Source of the DNA: CAZGUX01 sp964529305
Lineage (GTDB): Bacteria; Acidobacteriota; Terriglobia; Bryobacterales; Bryobacteraceae
Reading direction: 5' to 3'
NCBI GenBank assembly: GCA_964529305.1
Contig: CAZGUX010000062.1
Location: forward strand, 48,299 to 112,298
DNA: 64,000 nt
This document shows positions 43,605-52,675 of the stretch, in pieces; within the stretch, counting starts at the first letter, position 1, and each line of letters begins with the position of its first letter. The notes below the pieces were generated by a model, which worked only from the letters and a program-made list of their open reading frames with translations, was not told where the DNA came from and searched no databases. The position numbers and the translations under genes were made by a program.

Positions 43605-43618
43605 ATTCGTGCCGCGGC

Positions 43619-43657
43619 GGGGACTAAAGTCCCCATGCACGCTGAAGCGTGCGCCAC
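43619..43657 (+). repeat. REP copy 2
   Basis: GGGGACT-AA-AGTCCCC (43619-43634) followed by GCACGC-TGAA-GCGTGC (43637-43652) and GCCAC. It lies upstream of the RAYT gene and pairs head-to-head with copy 3. Confidence 0.87.
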
Positions 43658-43680
43658 GTGACGCAGGAGGCAGCGATCGG

Positions 43681-43717
43681 TGGCGCGCGCTTCAGCGCGC
43701 ATTGGGGCTTTAGCCCC
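43681..43717 (-). repeat. REP copy 3 (inverted)
   Basis: On the reverse strand this reads GGGGCTAAAGCCCC, AT, GCGCGC-TGAA-GCGCGC and GCCA, an inverted copy next to copy 2, giving a BIME-like inverted pair. Confidence 0.85.
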
Positions 43718-43882
43718 AGCAGTGCCGGCCCAGGGTACGGCTAGTTGTCGGGAGGGCGGGTCTCCGCTTTCGCATGCGGCCAGCGACTAATGCACAATAC
43801 GCGGCGGCGCATCATGACGCTTCACCTAATAGTCGTCGAGACCGGACACTATCTTGTTGACACTCAGTGTTGAGGGATCACT

Positions 43883-46800
43883 ATGAGCGATTGTCGTCTT
43901 CTTTTCATCTTAGTTGCAGTGGCCAAATTCGCCCTGCCTCAGACCCTGTCGTGGACTGAGAAGAACCCAGTTTCCCGACCGCCCGTTGCTCGCAGCGTGG
44001 AAATGGCTTTCGATTCCGCCAGGAGCCAAGCGGTCCTCTTCGGCGGGCACAACGGGACTGCGCCGCTCAGTGACACCTGGGTTTGGGATGGCTCCAACTG
44101 GACCCAAAAAAGTCCCGCAAACCGTCCACCGGCGAGGTCGACCTTTTCGATGGTCTACGACGCGGCTCGCCAGGAGGTGGTCGTCTTTGGTGGTTATGGC
44201 ACCTCTGACTCTCTTAGCGACACTTGGGTGTGGAATGGTTCGACATGGACCCAGAAACTCCCGGCAACGAGTCCGCCGCGCCGGCACGGGCATAGCATGG
44301 CCTACGATTCGGCCCGTGGCCGCACGGTGATGTTCGGGGGGTACCAAGCGGGTTCGTACGCGGACACCTGGGAATGGGATGGCTCCAACTGGCAGCAGAA
44401 GTTCCCCGCGCACGTTCCGCCGGCCCGCAACTCCCATCGGATGACCTACGACAACGCGCGCCAACGGGTGGTGCTCTTCGGGGGCTGGACTGGCTCTGCC
44501 GCATTCAATGACACCTGGGTGTGGGACGGGACTGATTGGACTCTGATGAATCCTGCCACGCGACCAGCCGGACGAAACCTGTTTCAGTTCGCCTATGATC
44601 CATCGCGAAGTGCCGCGGTCCTGTTCAGCGGCAACGCGAATACTCTGAACTTCTTTACCGATACCTGGCTCTGGAACGGTTCGAACTGGATTGGGGTACA
44701 AGTCACTGACCCGAAGCCTGCGCAGAGAATCAGTGCCGGGATGGTCTTTGATTCTGTGCGCAATCAGATGGTGCTGTTCGGCGGCACCAACACGTCCAGC
44801 ACGGGTATGAATGACACGTGGGTAAGTGTTCCGGCGCTTCAGATTCGAGGCCTCGTAAAGGACCCTCAAGGAAACGTCCCCTACCCTGACTTCAAAGTGA
44901 CGCTGCAGGGGCAGGAGAACCGGGAATACACAACTGATGGAAGCGGGAGGTATGAATTCAAGGGTCTCGCGTCTGGAAACTACACGGTTCGTGCCACTCG
45001 CACGAGCTGGACCTGCGAGCCGCCGGAGTACACATACCAGCCGCTCTCATCCGACCGCGTGAGCCAGGACTTTAAGTGCGTCCAGTCACCTACGACATGT
45101 ACGTACGGCATTCAGCCTTCAAATGCTCAAGTCGGCCCCACCGCAGCCACTGGCACCGTGAACGTAACGGCTTCGGCACCGACGTGCGCCTGGCAAGTGC
45201 AACTGGACTCGACCGCCCCGTGGCTGACGGTCACGTCCGGCCTGAGCGGAAGCGGCAGTGGTCAGGTTCAGTACTCGATTGCCGCAAACCCAACGCCTTC
45301 GTCGCGGAGCGGAAGACTTTCGATTGCAGGATGGGAGTTCACCGTCACGCAGCAAGGCCAACCAGTATCGGCGAAAATGTGGGGCACAACTGTGATTGTC
45401 CACGGTTTCACTCAATGGGGAACGTCAGCCCCAATCGGGAGTAAGGGGCAGCCGGAGTGGATGCTGTTGATGGCTAGAGAAATCCGGGATTCCCGAGCTG
45501 GTAAGCAAGCTCAGATTCGCAGGTACATTAAGCAGGAGAACCGTTTTGAGCTCCTGGAACAGAGCCCCCTTGATGTGGGCCAATTAGTTTGTTTCTTTGG
45601 TCAATGCGAGTCGATTCTGTTGTTCGACTGGGCAGAGGATTCGAATAACGCGGCTCAAGGTTTTTCTGAAGCCGCTGCTGACGCGCTCGTCGCCGCCATG
45701 CTGAGGGCGCGAAACGACAACGGAATCGATCTTCGAAATATTCATCTGATCGGCCACAGTCGCGGCGCCGCAGTCGCCAGCGAGGCTGCGGAGCGACTCA
45801 TTGGCCTCCACCGAAGCGGCGCTATTTCGCTTGAGGACCTCCATGTCACGTATCTGGACCCACACGAATACGGGATGTCCAAGGTGACAGGTTGGCCCCC
45901 CGGCCTCGATTCATGGTTCACCGACTGGGACCTCAATGAAGGCTACGTTCCAAAAGCCATCGTCGCGTGGAACGATTCAAGCATGTCTGGGCTTTACTAC
46001 GATACCTACTACCAGACAATACGCGAATTGAAGGGCAACCTAGTCTCAGGGTCCTTCTACCACCAGTTGGTTTCGGAGCCGGAGTTCACCTTGTGCTCGG
46101 GTAGCTTCGACAGTGCTCTGTTTGAGGCTGCCGCCCAGATTGCCCTGCTTTACGGGAATGTAACTGCCGCACTGGTGGCGAAGCTGGCGGAATCCTCGCT
46201 GCCTGATGCCTGTCACACTAGGGTTGTGGAATGGTATCGAAAGACGATCTCCGACGCGTCCGCCAACGAGGGTTACGCCAGATCGCGACTTGCAGGCACA
46301 ATCCACACCGTTGATCCGTCATTGGTTCTCTTCAGGAGCAACCCGCAGTTTGATCCAGTGCGAGACGGCATCTTTAACGGCAACTTCGACAGGGGACCGA
46401 CAGAACTTAAGGAGATCCCCGGCTGGGGACTCCATGGAGGCGGTGGGACAGGCTTGCGCACTGCAGACGGAGATCTCCGTCTGACCGGCTCACCGAGCGC
46501 GAGGACGCACAATCCTTTTCATGTGCCTTTGAGCGCGTCAAAAGTTCGGTTTGATACGTGGGTAAACGGTGCCTGGCAGGACAGCGGACTTTTGCGGGTT
46601 CGCTTTGGATCCTCCTACGTGTCAGATCTAAGGTGCAATGGAGGTTCTGGACCCGGTGTTGCAGTCGGGGCAACTTTCCCGCGGATCACATGCCTCTTCG
46701 ACATTCCAAAGAGCCTTCGCGGGACGATTCAATCGATGTCGTTCGAGGCGCCAAAGGGCCGATTGATAGAGGGCGGGATCTACGATGGAGAACTGCGAAT

Positions 46801-48364
46801 CGACAACGTATCACTTGCCGGAGAGTCGACAGACTTGCAACCCCCACACCTAGTCATACGGGTTCCGAACATCAACCCAGTATCCATCAGCGCCCTCGCT
46901 GTTGATGTATCCGGAGACGCCGGTGACGACCTGGTGGTGACAAAGATCGAGTGGAGCACGAATCGGGGTCTTTCGGGAACCGCGTCCTTGAATCGGACGG
47001 GTCAAACGACTGTGACTTGGAGCTTTCGCGCTGTCGGCCTCCAAAACGGTCCCAACGTCGTGACTGTTACTGCTTGGGACGACAGTGGCCACAAGACCTC
47101 GAAGACGACCACCGTGAACGTAACGTCTGGCCCTATTACTGGGATTCCTAACCCGGTTTCCACTACTTTCGTCGCCGTCACCCCCTGCCGAGTCGCTGAC
47201 ACCCGCGCGGGCGAGGGCAAGACCGGTCCCTTCGGCCCACCAACCCTGGCTGCAGGAGGCGTCCGGGAAATCCCCGTGCCACAAAGCACGTGCAATATCC
47301 CCGCGAGCGCCAAGGCTTACTCCCTCAACTTCACCGTCGTCCCCAAAGGAACGCTCTCGTACCTCACGGCCTGGCCTACCGGGCAGGCTCAGCCTTTGGT
47401 GTCGACATTGAACTCCTTCCACGGCGGCATTGTGGCGAATGCGGCGATTGTGCCTGCCGGAACCAACGGCGCCATCAGCGTGTACGTCACGGATCCATCG
47501 GACGTGATCGTCGACATCAACGGCTACTTCGGCGGCGCGGCCTCCTCCGTGTCCGGCACATCCGCCCCGAAGCGCGACGCCGCGTTCACCGGCAGCGCCT
47601 CGGCCGCAGGCGATGAACTATCGTTCTATCCAACGAACCCGTGCCGCGTGAGCGATTCCCGCACCGGGCAGGGGTTCACCGGCCTGCTCGGCCCTCCGCC
47701 CTTGCCTGGAAATGCCTCGCGCGATCTGCCGCTCCTGACGGGCAAGTGCAATCTGCCCACCTCGTCGCGGGCCTACTCGCTCAACGCGACCGTCGTGCCG
47801 GCCGGGCCGCTCGGCTATCTCACGCTATATCCGACCGCCGGATTGTTGCCGCTGGTCTCGACCCTGAATTCCTTTGAGGGTTACATTGTCGCCAACGCAG
47901 CGATTGTGCCGGCCGGCAATGGCGGCGCGGTCAGCGCGTTTGTCACCAACCCCACTGACCTCGTTCTGGATGTCAACGGCTACTTCGCTCCGCCGGGCAC
48001 GGGTGGATTGAAGTTCTATTCGGCCACGCCCTGCCGCATCGCGGACACACGAGAGGCTGGACAGGGACCGATTCTCTCGCGAGGGACGTCGCGGGGGTTC
48101 CCCGTCGCCGGCAAGTGCGGCATCCCCACGACCGCGCAAGCCTACTCGCTGAACGTAACCGTCGTGCCCTCGGGGCCGCTGAGTTACCTTACTTTGTGGC
48201 CGACCGGGCAGCCGCAACCGTTCGTTTCGACGTTGAACTCGTTCCAGGGCCGGGTTCTGGCCAACGCGGCCATCGTGCCTGCCGGGACGGGCGGGTCGGT
48301 CAGCGTGTTTGTGACTGACAACACCCACGTGATTCTCGATATCAACGGCTACTTCGCCCAATAA
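43883..48364 (+). CDS. Very large mosaic exoprotein (kelch, CNA-B-like, BACON, lipase-like, Ig-like, triple repeat)
   Basis: The 1493-residue protein starts at an ATG after GAGGGA and has a short signal peptide. Domains in order: six kelch repeats (about 22-316; DTWVWDGSNWTQ pattern), a carboxypeptidase-regulatory/CNA-B-like domain (318-400), a BACON domain (403-492), an alpha/beta hydrolase with oxyanion motif HGF (507-509) and nucleophile GHSRG (Ser626), likely Asp in YLDPH (659) and His778, a beta-sandwich region (830-990), an Ig-like domain (990-1090), and three C-terminal repeats of 118-150 residues. The hydrolase region (about 45.4-46.9 kb) is clearly AT-richer than the C-terminal repeats, which suggests different origins. 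Probably a secreted lipase or esterase on a surface scaffold. Confidence 0.8.
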   Translation: MSDCRLLFILVAVAKFALPQTLSWTEKNPVSRPPVARSVEMAFDSARSQAVLFGGHNGTAPLSDTWVWDGSNWTQKSPANRPPARSTFSMVYDAARQEVVVFGGYGTSDSLSDTWVWNGSTWTQKLPATSPPRRHGHSMAYDSARGRTVMFGGYQAGSYADTWEWDGSNWQQKFPAHVPPARNSHRMTYDNARQRVVLFGGWTGSAAFNDTWVWDGTDWTLMNPATRPAGRNLFQFAYDPSRSAAVLFSGNANTLNFFTDTWLWNGSNWIGVQVTDPKPAQRISAGMVFDSVRNQMVLFGGTNTSSTGMNDTWVSVPALQIRGLVKDPQGNVPYPDFKVTLQGQENREYTTDGSGRYEFKGLASGNYTVRATRTSWTCEPPEYTYQPLSSDRVSQDFKCVQSPTTCTYGIQPSNAQVGPTAATGTVNVTASAPTCAWQVQLDSTAPWLTVTSGLSGSGSGQVQYSIAANPTPSSRSGRLSIAGWEFTVTQQGQPVSAKMWGTTVIVHGFTQWGTSAPIGSKGQPEWMLLMAREIRDSRAGKQAQIRRYIKQENRFELLEQSPLDVGQLVCFFGQCESILLFDWAEDSNNAAQGFSEAAADALVAAMLRARNDNGIDLRNIHLIGHSRGAAVASEAAERLIGLHRSGAISLEDLHVTYLDPHEYGMSKVTGWPPGLDSWFTDWDLNEGYVPKAIVAWNDSSMSGLYYDTYYQTIRELKGNLVSGSFYHQLVSEPEFTLCSGSFDSALFEAAAQIALLYGNVTAALVAKLAESSLPDACHTRVVEWYRKTISDASANEGYARSRLAGTIHTVDPSLVLFRSNPQFDPVRDGIFNGNFDRGPTELKEIPGWGLHGGGGTGLRTADGDLRLTGSPSARTHNPFHVPLSASKVRFDTWVNGAWQDSGLLRVRFGSSYVSDLRCNGGSGPGVAVGATFPRITCLFDIPKSLRGTIQSMSFEAPKGRLIEGGIYDGELRIDNVSLAGESTDLQPPHLVIRVPNINPVSISALAVDVSGDAGDDLVVTKIEWSTNRGLSGTASLNRTGQTTVTWSFRAVGLQNGPNVVTVTAWDDSGHKTSKTTTVNVTSGPITGIPNPVSTTFVAVTPCRVADTRAGEGKTGPFGPPTLAAGGVREIPVPQSTCNIPASAKAYSLNFTVVPKGTLSYLTAWPTGQAQPLVSTLNSFHGGIVANAAIVPAGTNGAISVYVTDPSDVIVDINGYFGGAASSVSGTSAPKRDAAFTGSASAAGDELSFYPTNPCRVSDSRTGQGFTGLLGPPPLPGNASRDLPLLTGKCNLPTSSRAYSLNATVVPAGPLGYLTLYPTAGLLPLVSTLNSFEGYIVANAAIVPAGNGGAVSAFVTNPTDLVLDVNGYFAPPGTGGLKFYSATPCRIADTREAGQGPILSRGTSRGFPVAGKCGIPTTAQAYSLNVTVVPSGPLSYLTLWPTGQPQPFVSTLNSFQGRVLANAAIVPAGTGGSVSVFVTDNTHVILDINGYFAQ
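47168..48361 (+). repeat. Three tandem copies of a cysteine-pair domain
   Basis: Residues 1096-1245, 1246-1375 and 1376-1493 of the mosaic exoprotein share PCR(I/V)(A/S)D(T/S)R near the start, C(N/G)(I/L)P about 35 residues later, AYSLN(F/A/V)TVVP, VSTLNSF, ANAAIVPAG and end D(I/V)NGYF. Two cysteines per copy suggest one disulfide each. Confidence 0.85.
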
Positions 48365-48417
48365 GCGTGTCTTGTGCTGAGGCTGCGGCCGACGGCTCGG
48401 CACAGGGGCTCCGCAAA

Positions 48418-48456
48418 GGGGACTAAAGTCCCTGTGCGCGCTGAAGCGCGCGCCAC
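48418..48456 (+). repeat. REP copy 4
   Basis: GGGACT-AA-AGTCCC (48418-48431) then GCGCGC-TGAA-GCGCGC and GCCACG. It lies between the mosaic exoprotein and the TIGR03437-type gene. Confidence 0.87.
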
Positions 48457-48488
48457 GAGGGCGCTTGACCAAGTTTGGAGGTTTCATT

Positions 48489-50225
48489 ATGAGTGCTACC
48501 AAAACGGGACTTCTTCTGATCTTCATCGCGACCCAACTCACCCTGGCGCAAGGGCCCTCGATCAGCCAGCCGGACGCGCCGAAGAGCGCCCTGGCCGGCA
48601 CTCCTTATCGCGCAACGTTCACCGCGACGGGCGGGACCGCGCCATACAAATGGGGGATCGCGCCAACCATACCGCTGCCGTCGTGGCTCACTTTCACTTC
48701 GGACGGAAACACGGCTCACCTTGCCGGGACTCCGCCGGCGCCGGGACAGGCCCGGTTTCTGATCCAACTGGAGGATGGCGGAGGCCGCGCAACCAGCCTC
48801 GATTGGACCGTCACCGTCTACCCGGTCCCCGAGTGGGTTACCCCGTCCCAACTGCCGGCCGGCAAGGTGGGGACCCCTTATCAGCAGACCCTCCGGATCA
48901 ACGGTGGCGATCAGCCCTATGTATGGTCGCTGGTGGGGGGCCGTCTTCCGCCAGGCATCCTCTGGCGCTCCGACGGAGTGCTGAGCGGGACGCCCACGTT
49001 TCCGGGCGCCTATCGCGCGCGGATGAAGGCCAACGGGTCGCTTGTCCCCGCCGCCGAGGCCGAGAGGACCTTCGATCTCTCCGTGGAGCCCGCGACTCCT
49101 CCGCAGGACTGCACGGCCTTTCCCGCGAACTTCCGGCCGTTTCGCCTGCTTCACTACGTCCTCAAAGGGACGGGCGCCAGCGCCGACGCGGGATATCTGG
49201 CCGTCGGCGCTCTCACCGAAACCTTCGCCGATACCCTCCGAGCGATTGGGAATCTGCCGCTGCCCGCCACGCCGAACCAGGCCTATTGCGAGCCGGTGGA
49301 ACTCTCACCCGGTTTCTGGGCCACACCCTACGTGCCCACCAGCGAGGAAAGGAGCGGGCGTTTCCCTGCGTTCGCCAACATCCTCTACGATCCACACACA
49401 TATGCGGGGGGCCCGTTCCCGCACGGCATGTTTCAGTTCCCGGCCGGCACGATCCCGGCAAGCCGGATCGGCGGGACGTACGCATGGCGCCTGGCCAGCG
49501 TCAACCCTCCGAGCCTCTCGTTGATCAACGGCGTGGTCGATGCGGCCAGTTACACCGAAGGCGTGGTGAAAGGATCGTGGGTGACGATTCAAGGAACGAA
49601 TCTTGCCACGGCAACCCGAACGTGGACGGCCCGGGATTTCACCGGAAATCAACTCCCTACGTCCATCGCGAACAATGTTGTGGAGATCGGAGCACAGCGG
49701 GCTCCCCTTTTGTATGTCAGCCCTGGCCAGATCAATCTCCAGATGCCCGAAGGCGAGGGGCTGCTGGGTCTGCCAACGTTCCACGGGGCCAGCCCCACCT
49801 ACGCTTTTTCAGTGGCGGCGAGCAACCCTTCGTTCTTCCTGCTCGCACCCGACAAGGGGAAGTTCGCGGCGGCGGTCCACACCGACGGCACGATCGTCGG
49901 ACGGCCGGACCTGTTTCAAGGCGCCGCTCGAACCAGGCCAGCGAAGCCGGGGGACACGATCCTGATCTTCGGGTCGGGCTTCGGACCGACGAATCCTCCG
50001 GTCCCTTCCGGCCAGGTGTTTGCCGGCGCAGCCTCGCTTGCAGGAGACGTGCAAATCGCGATTGGCGGGAAACCGGCCGTTGTTATCTTTGCGGGTCTTT
50101 CGGGTGCGGGGTTATATCAGTTCAATGTAACCATTCCCGAGATCCTGGATGGTGATCAATTGTTGACGGCAACGTTGAACGCGCGCTCGTCGAAGGCCGA
50201 CGTTTATCTCACCATCCAGCGGTAA
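48489..50225 (+). CDS. Secreted protein with putative Ig domains and a TIGR03437-type C-terminus
   Basis: The 578-residue protein starts at an ATG seven bases after GGAGG (a TTG at 48465 is also in frame). It has a signal peptide (LLLIFIATQLTLAQG), two putative Ig folds (about 24-205, with TGGTAPYKWGIAP and NGGDQPYVWSLVGGRLPPG), a middle part without known motifs, and a C-terminal domain from about 345 (GVVDAASYTEGVVKGSWVTI, PLLYVSPGQINLQMP, GSGFGPTNPPVP, GLYQFNVTIP) that matches the 'Solibacter uncharacterized C-terminal domain' pattern. Secreted, function unknown. It is flanked by REP copies 4 and 5. Confidence 0.85.
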   Translation: MSATKTGLLLIFIATQLTLAQGPSISQPDAPKSALAGTPYRATFTATGGTAPYKWGIAPTIPLPSWLTFTSDGNTAHLAGTPPAPGQARFLIQLEDGGGRATSLDWTVTVYPVPEWVTPSQLPAGKVGTPYQQTLRINGGDQPYVWSLVGGRLPPGILWRSDGVLSGTPTFPGAYRARMKANGSLVPAAEAERTFDLSVEPATPPQDCTAFPANFRPFRLLHYVLKGTGASADAGYLAVGALTETFADTLRAIGNLPLPATPNQAYCEPVELSPGFWATPYVPTSEERSGRFPAFANILYDPHTYAGGPFPHGMFQFPAGTIPASRIGGTYAWRLASVNPPSLSLINGVVDAASYTEGVVKGSWVTIQGTNLATATRTWTARDFTGNQLPTSIANNVVEIGAQRAPLLYVSPGQINLQMPEGEGLLGLPTFHGASPTYAFSVAASNPSFFLLAPDKGKFAAAVHTDGTIVGRPDLFQGAARTRPAKPGDTILIFGSGFGPTNPPVPSGQVFAGAASLAGDVQIAIGGKPAVVIFAGLSGAGLYQFNVTIPEILDGDQLLTATLNARSSKADVYLTIQR

Positions 50226-50252
50226 GGGGCGTCACGGGACTCGAGGGCAGTG

Positions 50253-50293
50253 GGGGGACTAAAGTCCCTGTGCGCGCTGAAGCGCGCGCCACG
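50253..50293 (+). repeat. REP copy 5
   Basis: GGGACT-AA-AGTCCC (50255-50268) then GCGCGC-TGAA-GCGCGC and GCCACG, nearly identical to copy 4. It lies 28 bases after the TIGR03437-type gene. Confidence 0.87.
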
Positions 50294-50346
50294 GGAAAAG
50301 CGATTCTCGAGCAACTTTTCCGGCCGGTGGACCGAGAAAGAAAGAC

Positions 50347-51072
50347 ATGAACCTGAGCATCGCCTCTACCGTTCAGAGCCGCGCATTCGCCATCGCCATG
50401 CCGGCTGTGCCGAGGACAACCACGGCGATCACACCCGGGGCACAGGCCACGGGTCCTACCGCCGTGAGCCTGCGGCGAGCGGATCCGCTCGCGCCCTTGC
50501 GGAAGGCGTCCGCGGCGGAACTGAACGAGGCTCGGAAACTTGTGCGATCGGCCGGACGGCAATATGACGACCTCCAGACGGCGCGGGAGGAAGCCCAGAC
50601 GCTCCGGCAGGAGGCGATGCGACTGAAGGGAGAACTGCAGAACTTAGTGGGCCAGGCGGCACAACAGGCGCAACAACCGAAAAGCGAAGGGTTCCTCGAG
50701 GGGATCGTCCACTCGATCTTCGGGGGCTCGAAGAAGAGTCAGGAGCCCAGCCCGGAACTGCAGCGGCGGATCGAGGAGACGCGAAGCAAACTCTTGTCGA
50801 CAGAAAGCCAACTGAAGGAGAAGCAGCGGGAGGCCGGCGACCGGGCGGCGACTCTGACAGGCACGCTCAACGCCGCGATGGAAACATCGGGGCACGATCC
50901 GCGAGTGGATGCTTTGCTCCAGAAGGTGCAAGGGGCCTCGCCACAGAACGCACACCGGTGGCTGAACGACGCCGGGCAACTGCTGGACCAGCGCTGGCGG
51001 GAGGCGAAGCTGTCAGAGTCGGTGTGGATGGGGCCGATGGCGGAGCGGCGCGCGGCGGTCGAGGCCCGGTGA
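50347..51072 (+). CDS. Coiled-coil orphan protein
   Basis: I do not recognise a family. The 241-residue protein starts at an ATG after AAGAAAGA. A low-complexity N-terminus is followed by two helical coiled-coil stretches (YDDLQTAREEAQTLRQEAMR; RRIEETRSKLLSTESQLKEK) separated by a hydrophobic-glycine segment (GFLEGIVHSIFGGSKK). No signal peptide, so probably cytoplasmic. It stands alone after REP copy 5. It could be a scaffolding protein, but no evidence supports a role. Confidence 0.65.
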   Translation: MNLSIASTVQSRAFAIAMPAVPRTTTAITPGAQATGPTAVSLRRADPLAPLRKASAAELNEARKLVRSAGRQYDDLQTAREEAQTLRQEAMRLKGELQNLVGQAAQQAQQPKSEGFLEGIVHSIFGGSKKSQEPSPELQRRIEETRSKLLSTESQLKEKQREAGDRAATLTGTLNAAMETSGHDPRVDALLQKVQGASPQNAHRWLNDAGQLLDQRWREAKLSESVWMGPMAERRAAVEAR

Positions 51073-51227
51073 GACCTGTCAGATTGCCGGGTCTCGGCGG
51101 CGTGAATCGGTTCGTGGGCACGACCGGGCGCTCCCCCGGAAACGATCTGGCGCGATTCGATTCCTTCGGCGCCGTCTCACGCTCTTCGTCCGGACGGCTA
51201 CGGTGGTCTGCGCAGGGTCCGTCTCTG

Positions 51228-51256
51228 GCTGTAAACAATCGGGGACAGGCAGCCGG
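51228..51256 (+). repeat. Half-copy of the 25.3-kb inverted-repeat sequence
   Basis: GGCTGTAAACAATCGGGGACAG here matches GGCTGTGAAAAAATCGGGGACAG at 25280-25302 except for a few bases. The second arm is absent. It lies in the 237-base gap before rsgA, in which no gene is supported. Confidence 0.6.
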
Positions 51257-51309
51257 TCGTTCGGTCGAAAAACCGTACGCTCGGTCGTGCAACCCAGGGC
51301 GACCCTTGG

Positions 51310-52353
51310 CTATCGGCGCTTGTCCATGTGCCGCATCGCTTTGTGAATGCGCTTCCACCGCTGCTTTTGTTCACGGGCGGCAAAATCGTCCGTTTTTCGC
51401 TCCAGATACGCGGCCTCGCGGCGAAGTTTGAAGAAATTGGCCAGGCGTCCGGAGTCGAGGCCGCCGGATTCCACAGCCTCTCGAACCGCGCAACCTGGTT
51501 CGCCTTCGTGACCACAATCGCCGTACCGGCATTGGACGGCCAGCGCGGCGATGTCGTCAAAGGCTTCGTCGAACGCCTCGCCGGCAAGCCAGGGCTGCAA
51601 CTCACGCAGGCCGGGCATGTCGATGAGGAGCGCGCCCCCCTCCAGACGAATGAGTTCGCGAGCCGTGGTGGTATGGCGGCCCCGCTGGTCCTCGGGACGA
51701 ACGGCGCCGGTCTGCTGCCTGTCAACGCCCAAAAGGGAATTGATCAGCGTCGACTTGCCGGCACCCGATGAGCCCAGCAACGCCACCGTGGAGCAGGGCG
51801 ACAGAAAGGGGTCGAGAGCGCCAAGCCCTTCGCCCTGGAGCGCACTGATGGCGACGACGGGCACGCTGCGTAGGGTCTCTTCGACTTCCCGCGTTACGGC
51901 TGCCACGCCGGTTGCGAGGTCCGTTTTGTTCAGCACGATCACGGGCTCGGCCCCGCTTTGGCGGGCCATCAACACATACCGTTCGATGCGGCGCAGGTTG
52001 AAATCCCGATCGAGGCCTGAGACGAGGAAACAGGTATCCACATTGGCGGCGAGCACCTGCTCTTCGGTTCGATTCCCCGCGGCTTTGCGCGAGACTTTGC
52101 TCCGGCGCGGCAGCACGCGGACGATGCGGCCGACGTCGTTTCCCTCGTAGACCACCCAGTCTCCGGTGACGGGGAGGTGGGCGGCGGACTCGGCCTGGTA
52201 GAGCAACTGGCCGGCGGCCACGGCGTCGCGCTCACCGTCGTGACAGGCCAATCGATAGATTCCGTGAGACGCCACCAGCACACGTCCGGCCTGTTCGCCG
52301 GGAGTGGTCGCGGATTGAAAGAGACAAGACCATCCGTAGTCTTCGAGTGTCAT
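51310..52353 (-). CDS. rsgA: Ribosome small-subunit maturation GTPase RsgA
   Basis: The 347-residue protein has the circularly permuted GTPase order: G4 NKTD (142-145) and SAL (170) come before G1 GSSGAGKST (194-202), the TTT switch (HTTTARE) and G3 DMPG (245-248). An OB fold precedes it and a zinc-binding motif (CRYGDCGHEGEPGC, 275-288) follows. This is RsgA, which checks late 30S subunit assembly and releases RbfA. It is well above threshold in all motifs and of normal length. Confidence 0.97.
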   Translation of the reverse strand: MTLEDYGWSCLFQSATTPGEQAGRVLVASHGIYRLACHDGERDAVAAGQLLYQAESAAHLPVTGDWVVYEGNDVGRIVRVLPRRSKVSRKAAGNRTEEQVLAANVDTCFLVSGLDRDFNLRRIERYVLMARQSGAEPVIVLNKTDLATGVAAVTREVEETLRSVPVVAISALQGEGLGALDPFLSPCSTVALLGSSGAGKSTLINSLLGVDRQQTGAVRPEDQRGRHTTTARELIRLEGGALLIDMPGLRELQPWLAGEAFDEAFDDIAALAVQCRYGDCGHEGEPGCAVREAVESGGLDSGRLANFFKLRREAAYLERKTDDFAAREQKQRWKRIHKAMRHMDKRR

Positions 52354-52675
52354 GGCTTTGATCCTTGTCTGCCTCAGCCAGGGTTGTGAAGAGATACCTG
52401 GAATCCGGGTGGATTCCGGTGGCTAAGGAGAATTCCCGGTGGAACGGGCGCCGGGTGCACAGAGCCACCGCTCCCTCACGGTCGCGGCTCTGAAGTCGCG
52501 GCCGCCGATCAACCGGGATGACTAGACAAGGACCGTCACAGGCTACCTTTCCCGAGTATACCCGTACCGATGCCGCGAACCGGAAGCGCAGCCGACGGCT
52601 GCGGAGGCCGGCCTGGGGGCGCGCTAAAGCGCGCCGACTGAAGTCCGCACCACGTGTGAAAATCAGACTTCTGCC
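52354..52675. other. 322-base intergenic stretch with repeats
   Basis: No gene is supported. It holds a GGAATCC-GGGT-GGATTCC hairpin (52401-52418), a copy of the CCGCTCCCTCACGGTCGCGG repeat (52468-52493), and from about 52584 a diverged REP-like cluster (GCAGCCGACGGCTGC, GGCGCGCTAAAGCGCGCC, GACTGAAGTC). Confidence 0.6.
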
